Shown in pieces: positions 22,896 through 34,869 of a stretch of DNA of 64,000 nt. Made by a program: the position numbers and the translations under genes. Within the stretch, counting starts at the first letter, position 1. Each line of letters begins with the position of its first letter. The notes under the pieces were generated by a model, which did not search any database, had not been told where the DNA came from, and saw only the letters and a program-made list of their open reading frames with translations. The DNA comes from Notolepis coatsorum (taxonomy: Eukaryota; Chordata; Actinopteri; Aulopiformes; Paralepididae), in NCBI GenBank assembly GCA_963971535.1, contig OZ020592.1, positions 58,626,324 through 58,690,323 of the forward strand, written 5' to 3'.

Positions 22896-24174
22896 CTGTG
22901 ATCCCCCCCCCCCCCCCCTGTCTGCATATGATTTGTTTAATTTTTGGTAAATTTTTGGTTAAAACAAACAAAACAAACAAAAATGCAGTCATTTCACTCA
23001 AATGTGTTTAGTGTGTGCCCGAAACAAAATGACAAGTGGGCCACGTTACCCTTTCTGATAAAGAAATGTAAGTGGATGGCAATTGTTTGTCTTGTGAAAT
23101 GGAGTCGTGGTGGCTCTCGTTTGACACATTTTTAAACAACGTAGCTCAGAGCCCCCAAATGATGGTTGGTTTTCGTGTTGGGTTTCAAGCGATAAAAGGG
23201 CATATGCATTGCGTATGTTTTTCACTTATAACAACACGGAGCTAACACAGCTCCTCAAGGTTCCAGATTCACCTCGTATGTTTGTTTTCATGAGGTTGTC
23301 TGAGGGGTAAAATATAAACCCTTATTATGGGGTATATCAATTATGTCAAGACAAAGACCTGACAAGGGTGTTTGTAACAAGCGAGAGCCTTGCCAGGTGT
23401 GCTCGTCACTAAGAGGGAATCCCTGTATGCGTCGACGTGATGACTTATGTACGTGGGGTGCCGCCCTGTCAGGATAATCTGACGTCTTCTCTAGCGTCGA
23501 AGCAGATATTAACATATCTTGCTTGTCGCAAGGGGGGGGTTCCCCATATCCGCCAACTCAAAAGAGTGGGGTTATGTGTGGGTCCCGCCCAGCCCCAGGT
23601 TAGCCTATCGGGGTAGTTACGTGCGCACTCCCCTTAGTTTTTACGAGGTCCGGAACAAAGGGCAGTGGGGGTGCCCGTAATAAAGATGATCGATCGAATC
23701 AAGTCTTTTTGTTGGCAAAGCAGGTCAGTTACAGTCTTGATGAATGGGATGTAATGTGAGGGTCTATCCCCTGTTTTCTGATACCCAAGAAAACGGGGGG
23801 GGGGGGGTCAGGCCCATACTGAACATATCTTCCAATCAGCCGATTGCAAAAGAAAAACCGTTCAGAATACCATCCTCACAGGCGCCAACATAAAAATGGA
23901 CCCTGCAGATGGCGTGAACCCATATCAGTGATATGAGGCCTCGGCCACTGGACTGGGGTGTCGGGCCAATACAGTAGGGAGTAGTTGGCCTGCTCTGCCT
24001 CCCTACACTTAACGCATTGGGAATTGGAAGTCGGTGCATCTGGTCCCGGGTGTTACGACACTGTCTTGGGGACCGGCACGTCCTGGTCTGGTCGAACAGC
24101 ATAACAGCGTTTATGTGGTCAGACAGGAGGGAGTACGTCTCCACCAGGCGGCAGTCGAGCTCTGCTCTTGCTAA
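22896..24174. other. DIRS-like interior without recognisable frame
   Basis: Contains a C run (22902-22918), AAACAAACAAA repeats, and G+C-rich segments around 23520-23820 with a G run near 23800. No RT, RNase H or recombinase motif was recognised. It includes GGCAGTCGAGCTCTGCTCTTG, which recurs diverged at 25250 and shows internal duplication. Confidence 0.4.
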
Positions 24175-25095
24175 TGTAACGGGTGTTCTGTGTGTTGGTC
24201 TGGCTAACACCCGTTTTGTCTGCGTTGTGTTCTGGGGACTTCAAACGCCACAGGAAAGGAGGAGACGGTTCTACTGTTGGCAGTAACGGCCATTTATTGC
24301 TGGTTCAGCTCTCAAAACCTGCACACAATGAATGGCAAAAGTACCACAAAAGAACGGCATTACATTAGTTTCCAGTCCTGACAGTCAAATCTCTTAGGTT
24401 GAGCGCTCTGGCGCGAAGTGACTAGTGACGTCACTACGTGGACCGCGTGGCCTAGCCACATTTCACACAGTTACTAGCATACTAAACCTGTTAGCATGAG
24501 CGTGAATGGCATTGAATATAAATGTATAAAGTGTGTAAAGTCTAAAGTGAATACATAAACATGAAAGAAACTATTTAGAATACACATACCTGCACACAAT
24601 GAATGGCAAAAGTACCACAAAAGAACGGCATTACATTCGTTTCCAGTCCTGACAGTCAAATCTGTCGACAAAGAACCATGAATGACTAACTGTATTTGAC
24701 GGCGAATTTCACAGACCAAAACATCCAATTGTGCATATAATTTACCCAAAACATTTGTAACAACAATACTGAGTCAACATTACTCAATTACTAACATTGT
24801 ATCTGAATATTTACAACATATGAATCCACAAAGTGCTACATGTTAATCAATATCATTACCTCTTAGGTTGAGCGCTCTGGAGCGAAGTGACTAAAACCGG
24901 AAAAATACTCTAGACAATGAACTGGCCTAGTGAACCGGAAGCGAAGCTCTTGACCGTGAACTTTCTTAAAGTGACGGTTCATATAAAAGCATCATTATAA
25001 GTAAATCATAATAAACATTTGTAAACATAGGATTTGGTGACATTTCAATCCTTCAAAATAATAATATTAATAATGTTCATTTGACACTTGTTACA
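24175..25095. mobile_element. Solo LTR (921 bp) with CTAA target duplication
   Basis: Begins TGTAACGGGTGTTC, ends GACACTTGTTACA (TG...CA with TGTAAC/GTTACA inverted ends), and is flanked by CTAA at 24171-24174 and 25096-25099. The host DIRS sequence reads through when it is removed, which can be checked against the diverged copy at 25270. It contains an ~80-bp duplication (24317-24395 and 24591-24668, core CACACAATGAATGGCAAAAG). No coding region. Confidence 0.85.
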
Positions 25096-25099
25096 CTAA

Positions 25100-25860
25100 G
25101 GAATCTGCCAGCCTGAGGGCCCTATACATTTCCGGGAGAAAATAACAGGGCAGATCGGACGTCACAGGGGGGTTCCCCGCCCAGAACTGTCAACCCCTCT
25201 AAATGCCCCCCGTGTGGCTCATGGTCAAAGGAGCAGTGCGTCTCCTCCAGGCAACAGTCGAGCCCTGCCCTCGCTAAGGAACCTGCCAGCCTGGATTAAA
25301 GGAGCAATCCTCCTTGAGGAGTGGATGTCTCCTCGGTATGCCAGACGCCCCCCTCCCCCGCCTGGTACACCAGTTATAAAGTGGTTCGGCTACGTCAGGG
25401 ACTCAGGACTCATCCTAAACCTCCACCTATTGTTTTTCCCTATTTCCGTGCACTGATGATATGTCTTGAAACGCACGGGGGACCTCGGGGCTACCAGTCA
25501 ACGGTTCGTTAGAATGTAAAGCACGGTGGCCCTGACGAAGGGGAGGTTGTGTCGTGGTCCTCGCCAGGTCCCTTGGTTGGGTTCTATCTCATGGACCTGA
25601 CAGAGAGCCCTGTCTCTCGTGCAGTCCTCTGCATCCCATTGATAGGTAACGGGTGGGATGCATGGTGAGGTAGAGATTTTTCCATGGTCTACTCACCCTG
25701 TACGTTTTTTGGGAGCTGCGCCCTATTTACGCATGGTCGGAGTTCTATCCCTCCGCTCCTTGTTAGGACGAATGTGAGGGCCAGGACCCTCCCCATTTTC
25801 TGATGGTCGTAAAGGGGACCTCAGGGGGTACATTTATCGGGGCTATGCGCCTTGCTCCGC
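25100..25860. other. DIRS-like interior, right part
   Basis: Contains diverged repeats of CAGTCGAGCCCTGCCCTCGC and GGAGCAATCC-type sequence and then the approach to the inverted terminal repeat. No convincing protein. Confidence 0.4.
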
Positions 25861-26205
25861 CCATTAGTCCAAAAGGGCGAAGCAAGATGCGCAGCCAGTA
25901 ACGAAATATAACAAAGGTTATCCTATAACCCTAGTTATATGATTACTGGCACGTGTCTTGCTTTGCGGCCCTGAGGACCCCTGACTGTTGTTTGAATGAA
26001 ACTCAGACTCGGAAGGGGGAGCACAGCCATATAGGGGGAGCACAGTGTCATATACGTAGCCGGAAGGGGGCGTGCCTGGATAGATGTAAGGTGCATGAGT
26101 AATACTTTCAATGTGTACAATAGGTACTACGAGCTAGTCCAAAAGGGCGAAGCAAGACGCTTGCCAGTAATCATATATCTAGGGTTATAGGATAACCTTC
26201 ATTAT

Positions 26206-26744
26206 GTAATCACTTTTGTAGACGTAGACATACTCTCACTTGCCTTTCATCGAACCGAGCGTCTAGAAAGTCAGACGCGCCGTTCTTTACGCAGCCAGAG
26301 GGACGACCAGACACACCGATCTCTCTATTGTTTCTTTCTTTCTTCTCAGGAAATTCTGTTACATCACCAGCTTTTGTTTTGTTTTTACCACAGCAGCTTT
26401 TACTCGGTGCCTAAAAACACAAGGGTAGGATCGTTCCTACTCAGACAATATGAGGGATTGTTTTGGTTTGTTTTTTATTTTTTTATTGTTTTTTATTTTT
26501 TTACCAAGAGATTTAATTGTCGTATTGTGTAAAAGGATATGTTTCAATACCCCCAACAATTCCATGGTTGGACATGTTTGTCCCTGTTGTTTGTCTTATA
26601 CAATTCTCCAATGAAGAGTTGTTGTGTTGATGATGTTTTTACAACCAATAGGGGGCGCTGAAAGTATCTTAGTTTGTTGCAGTGCCACCAGGTTTAGGGT
26701 CACTTCACTGTTGGTTCAATCCATTCAAAATGAAAACAGTTCAT
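26206..26744. other. Intergenic sequence, no gene seen
   Basis: T-rich stretches (26341-26400 and 26465-26510) and unique-looking sequence up to the hAT-like MITE. Confidence 0.4.
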
Positions 26745-27107
26745 CAGGGTTCCCGCTGTGTCTTAAAAATACTTAATAATCAGGATTTTATGCCTTAAAT
26801 AGTCTTAAAAAGGTCTTAGACTATGATAGGTATTAAAAGTGTATTGGATTAGGAAGTTACTTCTAAGTTGCAATAACTTCTCTGTATAATGTTTAAATGT
26901 GTTTGGGGGAAATGTCGGCTACAAACTAAGTAAGCAGTACGGTGATAACGTACTAGTTCCCACCCCAAACATTTTTATGGAATTACTTCTTTCATAGTCA
27001 TTTTCCTTCATACCTTTTTGCGAGTATGGCCGTGAAATATGTATTAAATCCTATTTAAAGTAGTCTTAAAAAGGTATTGTTTCTTGTTGAAACCGGCAGG
27101 AACCCTG
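26745..27107. mobile_element. hAT-like MITE (CAGGGTTCC ends)
   Basis: The ends CAGGGTTCCCGC and GCAGGAACCCTG are inverted. Flanks AGTTCATC and GGTTCATC match at seven of eight bases. The inside carries repeated GTCTTAAAAAGGT motifs in both orientations, typical of a fish MITE family. Confidence 0.75.
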
Positions 27108-29423
27108 GTTCATCCACCTTTTAGAAATGACATATTGATGATTATTAGCGTTAATGTGATCACCTGTTAATAGTTTACCCACCTGTTATATTACCAGTGC
27201 ATCACTGGAAAACCACATTAAATAATTTGAATACGACAAACTTTTTGAGCTTGGAACGTTTTCCATATGTGATGTTTAAAGGATTGGTTGAATAGACCCT
27301 CTGTCATGGAATGTTTGGAATTTGTTCCATCATGTTGGAAGAGACCAGAGTGTATATATATCAACAACTAAAAATACTTTTATAATAAACAAGTCGCAGT
27401 GGAACAGTAATATGCTTTTCCAATGTTTTACCTACTCTACCACTGCAAAGTGGTTATTAATGGTTACACATTTAGTCATTTAGCTGACACTTTTATTCAA
27501 AGCGACTTACTTGTTTTGTACAACAAGACAGCAGGTAGGGTATAACTCAGCTGAGTAACAAACAATGTTCATCAAAGTGTTGAGTGCTACCAGTGTAGGT
27601 TAGTATATTAGTGTAGAAGGGTGGATTATCCCTGCTTATGGGAGTAGTTATACACAGCCACCTGGTAGCGGGATGCAGTAGATTTCAATCTATCTGAACC
27701 CCCGTCTTTGGGCCCGGAACGTTGTTCTGGAGGGCGGGCAGCAGGAGCGGATGGGGCCCAGGATTTACTAACCTGGGGGATGGTACTCTGGTCTTCCTCG
27801 CCTTCCAGGGCGGTCAGCAGTAGCTCCCCACACACTCTCACTTCCCCCAGTACCTCCGTTAGCCCTCCCACACCTGGTGACTGTTAGTTCAATAAAGATA
27901 TTGGGCTCCCCTCAGAGCAGTACCCTTCCTTGACCACCTGTAGAGACCTTTAATCATATGCTGCGAATAGGGTGGAAGGGTTAAATAAATATACTACAGT
28001 CATATATATTTACCCGGTCAACAAGGTTAGAATATGGGCTCAGAAATAGACACACACACCGTGCTCCCATCTACGTCTCCTTTATATAAGCCTGGTCAAT
28101 TAGCAAGTTACAGTTTATACTTGGCATATATTGCATATATTCACATTAGGCACCAGGTGCTCTCACTTGCATTATAGGGGAACGCTATTCCAAACATAGG
28201 CACCTAGTGCTCAATACATTATTTCAAAACCCGCTTGGATTAGGGGAAGACCCAGGCACATGTCAAGGAGTTCAATGGGAATTCAAGAACGTCACACAGT
28301 TATCACAATACACAAAAATAGGTTACAGGTGGGCCCACGTTACCAAATAAAAACCTACAGTAAAGCCGGCTTATAATGGTTGGGGTACCCCTAGACACTG
28401 GTCGTTAGCGTTCGCTCAAATGGATACTGTTTTGGCACACGAAGTACCGCTGTACTTAACCAAGATGGCGGATCCACTCTCACCACCCCTCGTCCGGGTG
28501 ACAAGATGGCCGTCGGGCGATCCCGCGAGCACAGCCAGCGGGCTGGGGTAGGCAGCAGGGGCAGTGGCTGAACTGGAGGAGCGTGCTGTGTTGTGGCGAC
28601 CTCTGCTGGAGGAAGAGGTGTCCTCTGCTGCGTGGATGAGACGTCCACTGCGGGGCTGCTGACTGGGCTGGCGCGCTCTAAACTGTTGGCTACCTTAAAC
28701 ACAGCTAAACTGTGGGTCTTAGTGAACCCTCCTGCTATCGTCTGTACTGCTAACGCAACGTGGCTGTATGCACCACCGGTCTTCAGTGACGCTCGCCTGG
28801 TGGTATACTTGAGTCACTATAGCCGTTAGCAGCATGCTAATACACCGCTCACACTTCTAGGATAACACGTTATCTATGGACGTTGGTTCTTCTTTCCGTA
28901 TCGCTTACTCACACTTCTCTATCGCTTGTACTTCTAGGATAACCCGTGTTATAGCAGAGTACTCTTTATCTCCCGTTGCTCTTCAACAGGGCTCTTCAAC
29001 GGGACTCTTCAAACGGGGCTCGTCGAGAGTTCACTGTCGAAGAGGACTTCCTTCTGTTCCGCCCTCCAGGTAATCATCTCTCACTCGCTGCTCCTTTCTC
29101 CTCCGCTCCACCTGCCACCACTGCCCCCTGCTGGCGACCGCAACTGGTCCCACTATAGGACACTCAAGGCAGGGAGAAAGATGCTTCAATGTCATGTTAA
29201 TGGTACATATCGAAGCCGGCGAAAGAAGAGCACCTCGCATCATTAGTCCGGGCGAGTTATCAAAAAGGAACACTGTTTATCACATTCTTTATGCACACAG
29301 GGGAAGTAACAAGTTAGTCAGCACTTCTGAATACTTAGCAGAATATTCAGGATGCTACATTAGGACAGTAGTAAGTGCATGACAGTAAGGTTAATTAGGG
29401 TTAGAATTATTATTTAATTTTTT
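27108..29423. other. Unresolved repetitive region
   Basis: Includes the fish interspersed motif TTTAGCTGACACTTTTATTC plus AAAGCGACTTAC at 27477-27510, a TTTATATAAGCC TATA-like box at 28081, paired AGGCACCAGGTGC/AGGCACCTAGTGC near 28147 and 28198, and TAGGATAACACG/TAGGATAACCCG near 28858 and 28935. The G+C content and TATA-like box suggest another LTR or promoter-bearing element, but I could not find its ends. Minus-strand frames at 27626-27871 and 28391-28702 match nothing I know. Confidence 0.35.
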
Positions 29424-29935
29424 TCATTTCAGATAATTATTGAATAAGTGCATCTTTAGTTGACGGCGAAAGATTGGACGGGTTTCGGCTGTCCTAACTG
29501 TGGTGGGAAGTTCGTTCCACCATTGTGGGGCAAGGACCGAGAATAGACTTCTCTTTGATGACCCTCCCGGAGCTCGGATAGGAGTAGGTCTGAGGAGGCC
29601 AGAAGATGCAGAGCGTAGGGGTCTTGAGGGTGTGTAGTTAGAGACCATTGACCGGAGGTAGGCGGGAGCCGTTCCCTTTGCCGCACGATATGCCAGGTCG
29701 AGGGCCTTGAAGCGGATTCGTGCGGCAATGGGGAGCCAGTGCAGGTCCCTGAGAAGTGGGGTGACATGGGCTGACTTCAGTAGGTTTGAGATCAGGCACG
29801 TTCTGAATGAGTTGAAGAGGCTTGGTGGCAGTGGTCGGAAGGCCAGCAAGCAGTGCGTTGCAGTAGCTAAATGTGGCGAAGACCAGGGAACTGGTGGTGG
29901 AGCTGGGGAGGAGGAGGAGTGCACCTGTGACCCCC
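29424..29935 (-). mobile_element. L2-type LINE, C-terminal end
   Basis: The minus-strand frame ends with LHWLPIAARIRFKALDLAYR, YLRSMVSNYTPSRPLRSAS, LFSVLAPQWWNELPTTVRTA and IFRRQLKMHLF, the familiar C-terminus of fish L2 LINEs. One frame change sits upstream, where NALLAGLPTTATKPLQLIQN is in another frame. It is probably the 3' part of the same minus-strand LINE as 31000-35300, cut by the insertion at 29936-30955. Confidence 0.85.
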
Positions 29936-30955
29936 GTTTCCATCAGGGGAGTCGATGTGGACATGGTTGAGGAGTACAAATACCTCAGTGTGCACATCGA
30001 CAACAAACTGAATGGGTCAAAACATGCAGAGGCACTGTACAAGAAGGGCCAGAGCCGACTACTTCCTCAGAAGGCTGAGATCCTTCAATGTCTGTACAAG
30101 GATGTTGAGGATGTTCTATGAGTCGGTGGTGGCGGGCGCCTTCTTGTACGCTGTGACCTGCTGGGGTAGCGGACTGAAAACAGGGGACACAAACAGGCTG
30201 GATAAGCTGGTCAGGAAGGCCAGTAGCGTGGTTGGGGTGGAGCTGGACTACCTGGCGAGAGTGGCGGAGAGGAGGAGCCTTACTAAGCTCCAGGCCATCA
30301 GGGAAAACCCCTCCCACCCACTAAGATAAGATAAGATATTCCTTTATTAATCCCCTTGGGGAAATTCCAGTGACACACACATACAGCTCATCGTCTCATT
30401 AATAACAACATATCACAATCATAAAATTTTTACAGTAACAACGGCACAACATAAATTCACACAGACATGTACATTTGTTGACACATGTCATCTACAGAAT
30501 GCCTGAGACGCCATATGCGATAGTCGGCTGCAACAACAACAAAGTGTCTGAAACAAAGTGTCGTCGCGCCAGGCACTATACACAGACTTGGCTGACAGGA
30601 AGAGCATGTTCAGTGCTAGGCTCACACTACCTAAATGCAGCACTGAACGGCACAGGAAGTCCTTCATTCCAACAGCCATCAGACTATACAATGCATCACT
30701 GTGCCTCACTGCATCACAGAGTGATAGTCACCATCTTCCTGGACTCTTACTTTTGAAACAGCACTGTGCAATATTACACCTACTGTAGACCTCAGTATAT
30801 TATTACTGTATTTATTTACTGTATATTTTATTCCATTTTATTCTATTTTATTCTACTCTTATCTTAGGCAATTTGATTTGTTTTGTTATTCTTATTCGTG
30901 ACCTGTTCTGTCTAAATGTTTAATGTTGAGCAATTTGCAGTGTCAAATTTCTTGG
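29936..30955 (+). mobile_element. Rex/L2-like LINE 3' part inserted in the L2 copy
   Basis: The plus-strand RT C-terminal sequence has EEYKYLSVHIDNKLNGSKHA, then in another frame FLRRLRSFNVCTRMLRMFYE and FLYAVTCWGSGLK. It continues after an internal interruption with CSTERHRKSFIPTAIRLYNA and an A+T-rich 3' UTR. At least one frameshift is present. A reversed LINE tail (30325-30370, CCTTTATTAATCCCCTTGGGG) interrupts it. Confidence 0.8.
30318..30585 (-). mobile_element. Reversed LINE tail nested in the plus-strand LINE
   Basis: TAAGATAAGATATTCCTTTA followed by TTAATCCCCTTGGGGAAATT is the complement of the tail at 1-60. The right limit is approximate, where plus-strand LINE coding similarity resumes. 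Confidence 0.6.
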
Positions 30956-31200
30956 CGGTCGGGGACGCGGTCACAGTTGCATTCTCGACTGTGATGGAAG
31001 GGTCGTCAGGGGGGAGGATTTGGCCGGCAATTCTGTTGTGCTTAGGTTCAGTTTGAGGTGGTTGGTCGTCATCCAGGCGGAGATGTCAGACAGACAGGCC
31101 GAGATCCGCTCAGAGACGTGGATATCTGAGGGAGGGAAGGAGAGGAAGAGTTGAGTATCATCGGCATAGCAATGATACGAGAAGGCATGAGACGTGATCT
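30956..31200 (-). mobile_element. L2-type LINE, RT YADD region
   Basis: The minus-strand translation gives FSYHCYADDTQLFLSFPPSD and SERISACLSDISAWMTTNH, the catalytic RT motif C and downstream block of fish L2 LINEs. Its upstream RT part lies beyond the DNA transposon at 31201-32401. Confidence 0.85.
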
Positions 31201-32401
31201 TAGGCGTGTTCGAGATTGGCGAGGCGGATGCAGATCTGCGCAGGATTTACTACGGCCTCGCCAAGCGCGTTGCATGCCGGTTAGAATGTTGTCCGACTTG
31301 CTCTGAAAATCTGACGAGAAGAGGCGCGGAAATCTCGCGGGAGCGAGCCACGCACAGCCTTCAGAGCGAGGCTCCACAGTACCTCTCACCTGACTGCTCC
31401 ACACAAATACATGATGGGAAACGACTTGCTATCTCTGCGCAAAGCGCCTATTGGCTCAGAAAAGTTGTCACCTGGTTGTCACCACCAGCCACGCCCACAA
31501 GAGGAAGTTATGAGACGTTTGATTGATTGGTTGATTGAAAACTTTATTAACCGATTGCAGAATGGGTACAATAATACAGTACGGGTCCCGTCTATCAGAT
31601 ATATTTATTATTATTATTGGATACAGGAGTTTGGGTACCAAGAGCTTCCTCAAATAAAGTTATCATCATATCATCATGATGAACTTCAACCTGTCAGACA
31701 CCAAATTATTTTTATCAGAGTAATGAATGCTGTCGGAGTATATCAAAATAACATATCAACCCCCCTGAACAAATGGTGATTGCTTCTTCAAGTCGATTCT
31801 ACAGACAGACTGTTTCTATCATCGGAATTAAATAATTATAATGATAATAAATACGACAATTACGTTTTGCATTTATAGTCATGACTCAATGAGCAATCTG
31901 AGCATTACTGCTCTATGTACAGTACTCCTCTAAGCAATCTGGCTCTCAGTTAACCCAATCGCTAGATAGAATAACGAATTCCATACAAATCTATAGTTCA
32001 TTAACGATGCAGCAGCTGAGCTGATACTGTATCCCACACACATACACACGTGTCGTCTGTTTTGCCTCAATATATACTGTATATATAATTCTGTTTTGCA
32101 TATATATATATTGATGCAAAACAGAATTATTCAGCAGTGTGTGTGTGTTGTGTGTGCGTGCGCGCTGCGGTGGCCAGGAGCGCGCAACAAGATGGTATAC
32201 ATTATGGTATATATGAATAGTATATTCCACTATAGCAGTATATGGTGTGCTGTACATTTGAATTTAATCTAATTTTGCACACGGCCATCGCATTATAATG
32301 AGCTGGACAGGTGTGTAATGTGTTCTGACTCCTCCCCCGGCTGCACTCGTCTACTCTCGTCTATTTTCGAGGCGAGCCGAAATCAATCTCGAACACGCCT
32401 A
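31201..32401. mobile_element. DNA transposon splitting the L2 LINE (TAGGCGTG ends)
   Basis: The ends TAGGCGTGTTCGAGATTG and CAATCTCGAACACGCCTA are perfect inverted repeats. It sits between the PQGSVLGPLLF and YADD blocks of the same LINE. It has no transposase, so it is non-autonomous or internally replaced. It contains a LINE tail (31525-31600) and a palindrome with ATTCTGTTTTGCATATATAT near 32085-32128. Confidence 0.85.
31525..31600 (-). mobile_element. 3' end of the (TCAA)n LINE family
   Basis: Inverted, it reads CCCATTCTGCAATCGGTTAATAAAG (written here only as the match to 10437-10462), then TTTTCAATCAACCAATCAA. This is the 3' end of the LINE at 6609-10494, heavily 5'-truncated. Confidence 0.8.
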
Positions 32402-33002
32402 ATGTTACCCAGAGATTTAGTGATTTAGTGTAGAGGGAGAAGAGAAGGGGTCCAAGGACTGAGCCCTGGGGGACACCCGTCCGCAGGGGGCGGGTGGTAG
32501 ACAGGGTCCCTCTCCATGACACTTGGTAGGAGCGGTCATTGAGGTATGACGTCAGCCATGTCAGCGCAGAGTCAGCCACTCCCATTCCTGCGAGGGACGC
32601 GAGGAGGATCTGATGGTTGAATGTGTCGAAGGCTGCATATAGGTCTAGGAGAATCAGGACAGAGGAGAGGCCTTTTGCTAAGTGAAGTGCCTCTGTGACC
32701 ACAATGAGGGCTGTTTCTGTGGAGTGACCAGTCCTGAATCCTGACTGATTAGGGTCTACTCTAGGAGGTCATTCTGTAAGAGATAATCAGTGAGTTGTTT
32801 GGATACAGCACGTTAGACAGGACGATAGTTGCCTATGACGGTCGGGTTCATGGTTTTTTTTTTATGAGCGGTGTGACTCTTGTTTTAGGGAGGTGGGGAC
32901 CACCCCCGAGTTGAGGGAGGAGTTGATGGTTGCAGTTAGGAATGGGAGGATGTCTTGTGCTATGGTCTGGAGGAGTGGGGAGGGTAACTGATCCAGCTCA
33001 TC
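32402..33002 (-). mobile_element. L2-type LINE, RT central part
   Basis: The minus-strand frame (32702-32361) reads EALHLAKGLSSVLILLDLYA, AFDTFNHQILLASL, WLTSYLNDRSYQV and LRTGVPQGSVLGPLLFSLYT. Upstream, QSGFRTGHSTETAL appears in a neighbouring frame. The catalytic DxxxAFD block is intact in outline but frames are broken. Confidence 0.87.
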
Positions 33003-34283
33003 AGTGTATTTAGACCACTATCAGTAGGGCACGTGCCCTACTGATGATCATCTGTGCCCCACTGATTACAAATGTTTTTTATTTCCCCTTTTTTAACATG
33101 ATCAAATGATCATTTAACATGATCAAATAATTATTATAATATTTTTTACTTCACTTTGAAATATTATAGTGAAATATTTTGCAATGTTGTCGCATTTATC
33201 TTGTTGAAATCCTCCAACAGGCTCTTTTTTGTAAGTTGACTGGTTTGCACACCAATAATACAGTGCAATAATAGAATAGTAGAATAGATAGTAAAATTAT
33301 GCAATAGAATGGCCAGAGTAAAATAGTGCTACAGTACAATCAACAGCGGGGTGTATTAGAAGGCTATGGTGAAGAGGTACGTTTTTAGCTTATTTCTGAA
33401 AATATTAAGAGATCTAGCTTCCCTAATGTCCATAGGTAGTGTGTTCCATAACTTTGGTGCATAGTTAGCAAAGGCTGCATCCCCGATTTTCTTTAGACTG
33501 TGGCTTGGAACCTTCAATAGTAGATGATCGCAATGTTTATACTTTGTTTGTATATAAGGAGGAGGACCTTGAAATCAATTCTAAATGTTACCGGAAGCCA
33601 GTGTAGGTTATTTACTTGTAACTTTGGGTTTGATCCAAGGAGTAAGTTGCCCCATATTGCTCTGTAACATTTCTCTTTTTGTTATAGGACAGACTAGTAG
33701 GATTTCAGTTTTGCCCTCATTTAATTTTAGGAAGTTGTTCGTCATCCATTTGTTTATTGCTAAGAGACAGGCGGAAATGGAGTTTATAGCTGTGTGATCA
33801 TTTGGTTCAGCGGATATGTACAATTGTGTGTAATCTGCGTAACTATGGAAACATACATTGTGCTTTCTAATGATGTCTCCTCAATGTTCAATGTTCAATG
33901 CAATGTTCAATGCAAGTTAAGCACTTTAAACTTTAAGTATGACTAAATGCTTTCTTGACTATATATATAGTAACTGTTCCAAAATGCATAGATTTCTATG
34001 TATTTTAGGGGTTTGGGGGGCTAGCTCTTTTTAATATTATGTCAGATTGTTTTATTTATTTCATAGATTTCTATGCATTTCAGGAGTTTGGGGGGCTGGC
34101 TCCCCAAAATAATTAAATAACATAACCCTAACCTAACCCTATAACCGAAATAAAGTTAAAAAAAAATAGTTACAAAATCCACCCATTTTCGCCCACAAAC
34201 CCGTCAAAATCGGCCAAATTTTTTTCATAGTTTTTGGTGCCCTTCTGTGCCCTACTGGAGTGCTGGGTCTAGATACGCCCCTG
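33003..34283. mobile_element. hAT-like DNA element inserted in the L2 LINE
   Basis: The left end CAGTGTATTTAGACC and the complement of the right end CAGGGGCGTATCTAGACC are similar, with CAGTAGGGCAC just inside both. GATCCAGCT occurs on both flanks, three bases off on the left. The interior holds another LINE remnant and TCATAGATTTCTATG-type repeats. Confidence 0.65.
33240..33880 (-). mobile_element. LINE fragment nested in the hAT-like element
   Basis: The minus-strand frame 33823-33608 includes INKWMTNNFLKLNEGKTEIL, a block downstream of the RT YADD motif in CR1/Rex-type LINEs. Flanking sequence on the same strand resembles the LINE C-terminal region but is broken. Confidence 0.7.
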
Positions 34284-34383
34284 ATCCAGCTGGCATGTAG
34301 TCGGACGGTTCAACGTTACCAGTTTCAGGGTCTCTGCGTCTGTAATGGGAGAGAAAGATGACGTGAGTGAAGGATGAGGTTCT
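34284..34383 (-). mobile_element. L2 LINE segment between insertions
   Basis: A short stretch continuing the minus-strand LINE. It ends in GAAGGATGAGGTTCTC, which is repeated after the SINE at 34854 as its target duplication. Confidence 0.55.
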
Positions 34384-34853
34384 CTTTTTTTTAATCCACT
34401 TTTTTCTCCTCTTTCTATTTTTCTCCCATCCCAATTCCACTGTGCCAATTCTTCCCTCCCATGTCTTGAACGTTGCTTGCATATTCCCCCCACTGGCCGG
34501 TTGTAGGGAGGATAGAAGCCTTGCATCACGTGTCCCCTCCGATACACGAGGAGGCAGCCTGTCACATCTTTTCACCTGCCAGCGCGGACTCTCATTGGCG
34601 AGGTGTAACATGTGGGAGGCTCACACTACCCCCGCCATTTCCTGTCTCTGCTGTGCAGGCGTCCCCAACCGACCTGTAGGAGTCGCTGTCCACAACGTCC
34701 AGATTACCACCCATCGACTTCCACCCGCTAACTCTGCCAATTGAGTTAGTATGACGGCTGGCCCAAGCCGGAGGCAACGCCGACAGCCGTAGTCGAACCC
34801 GGTGCCTCTTGCGTTGGTGAAGAGCGCAATGTCCGCTGCGCCACCCAGCCGCC
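34384..34853 (-). mobile_element. tRNA-derived SINE, full-length, minus strand
   Basis: Same family as 18257-18720. It is flanked by the 16-bp direct repeat GAAGGATGAGGTTCTC, a clean target-site duplication. The head on the minus strand carries TGGCGCAGCGG and a B box altered to GGTTCGACTAC. Confidence 0.92.
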
Positions 34854-34869
34854 CTGAAGGATGAGGTTC

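Larger units (their letters stand above)
20861..26205 (+). mobile_element. Decayed DIRS-like retroelement
   Basis: The left end (20861-21030) reads GTTATATTTTGTTACTGGCT, GCGCATCTTGCTTCGCC, then CGCCCCCTTCCGGCTACATA. The inverse of this is found at 25860-25912 and again at 26015-26180, giving inverted terminal repeats with an extra internal copy, as DIRS-type elements have. A Gag-like frame starts at 21111. No tyrosine recombinase, RT or methylase frame survives between 22900 and 25860. It is interrupted by a MITE (21695-22061) and a solo LTR (24175-25095). The right limit is approximate. Confidence 0.65.
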
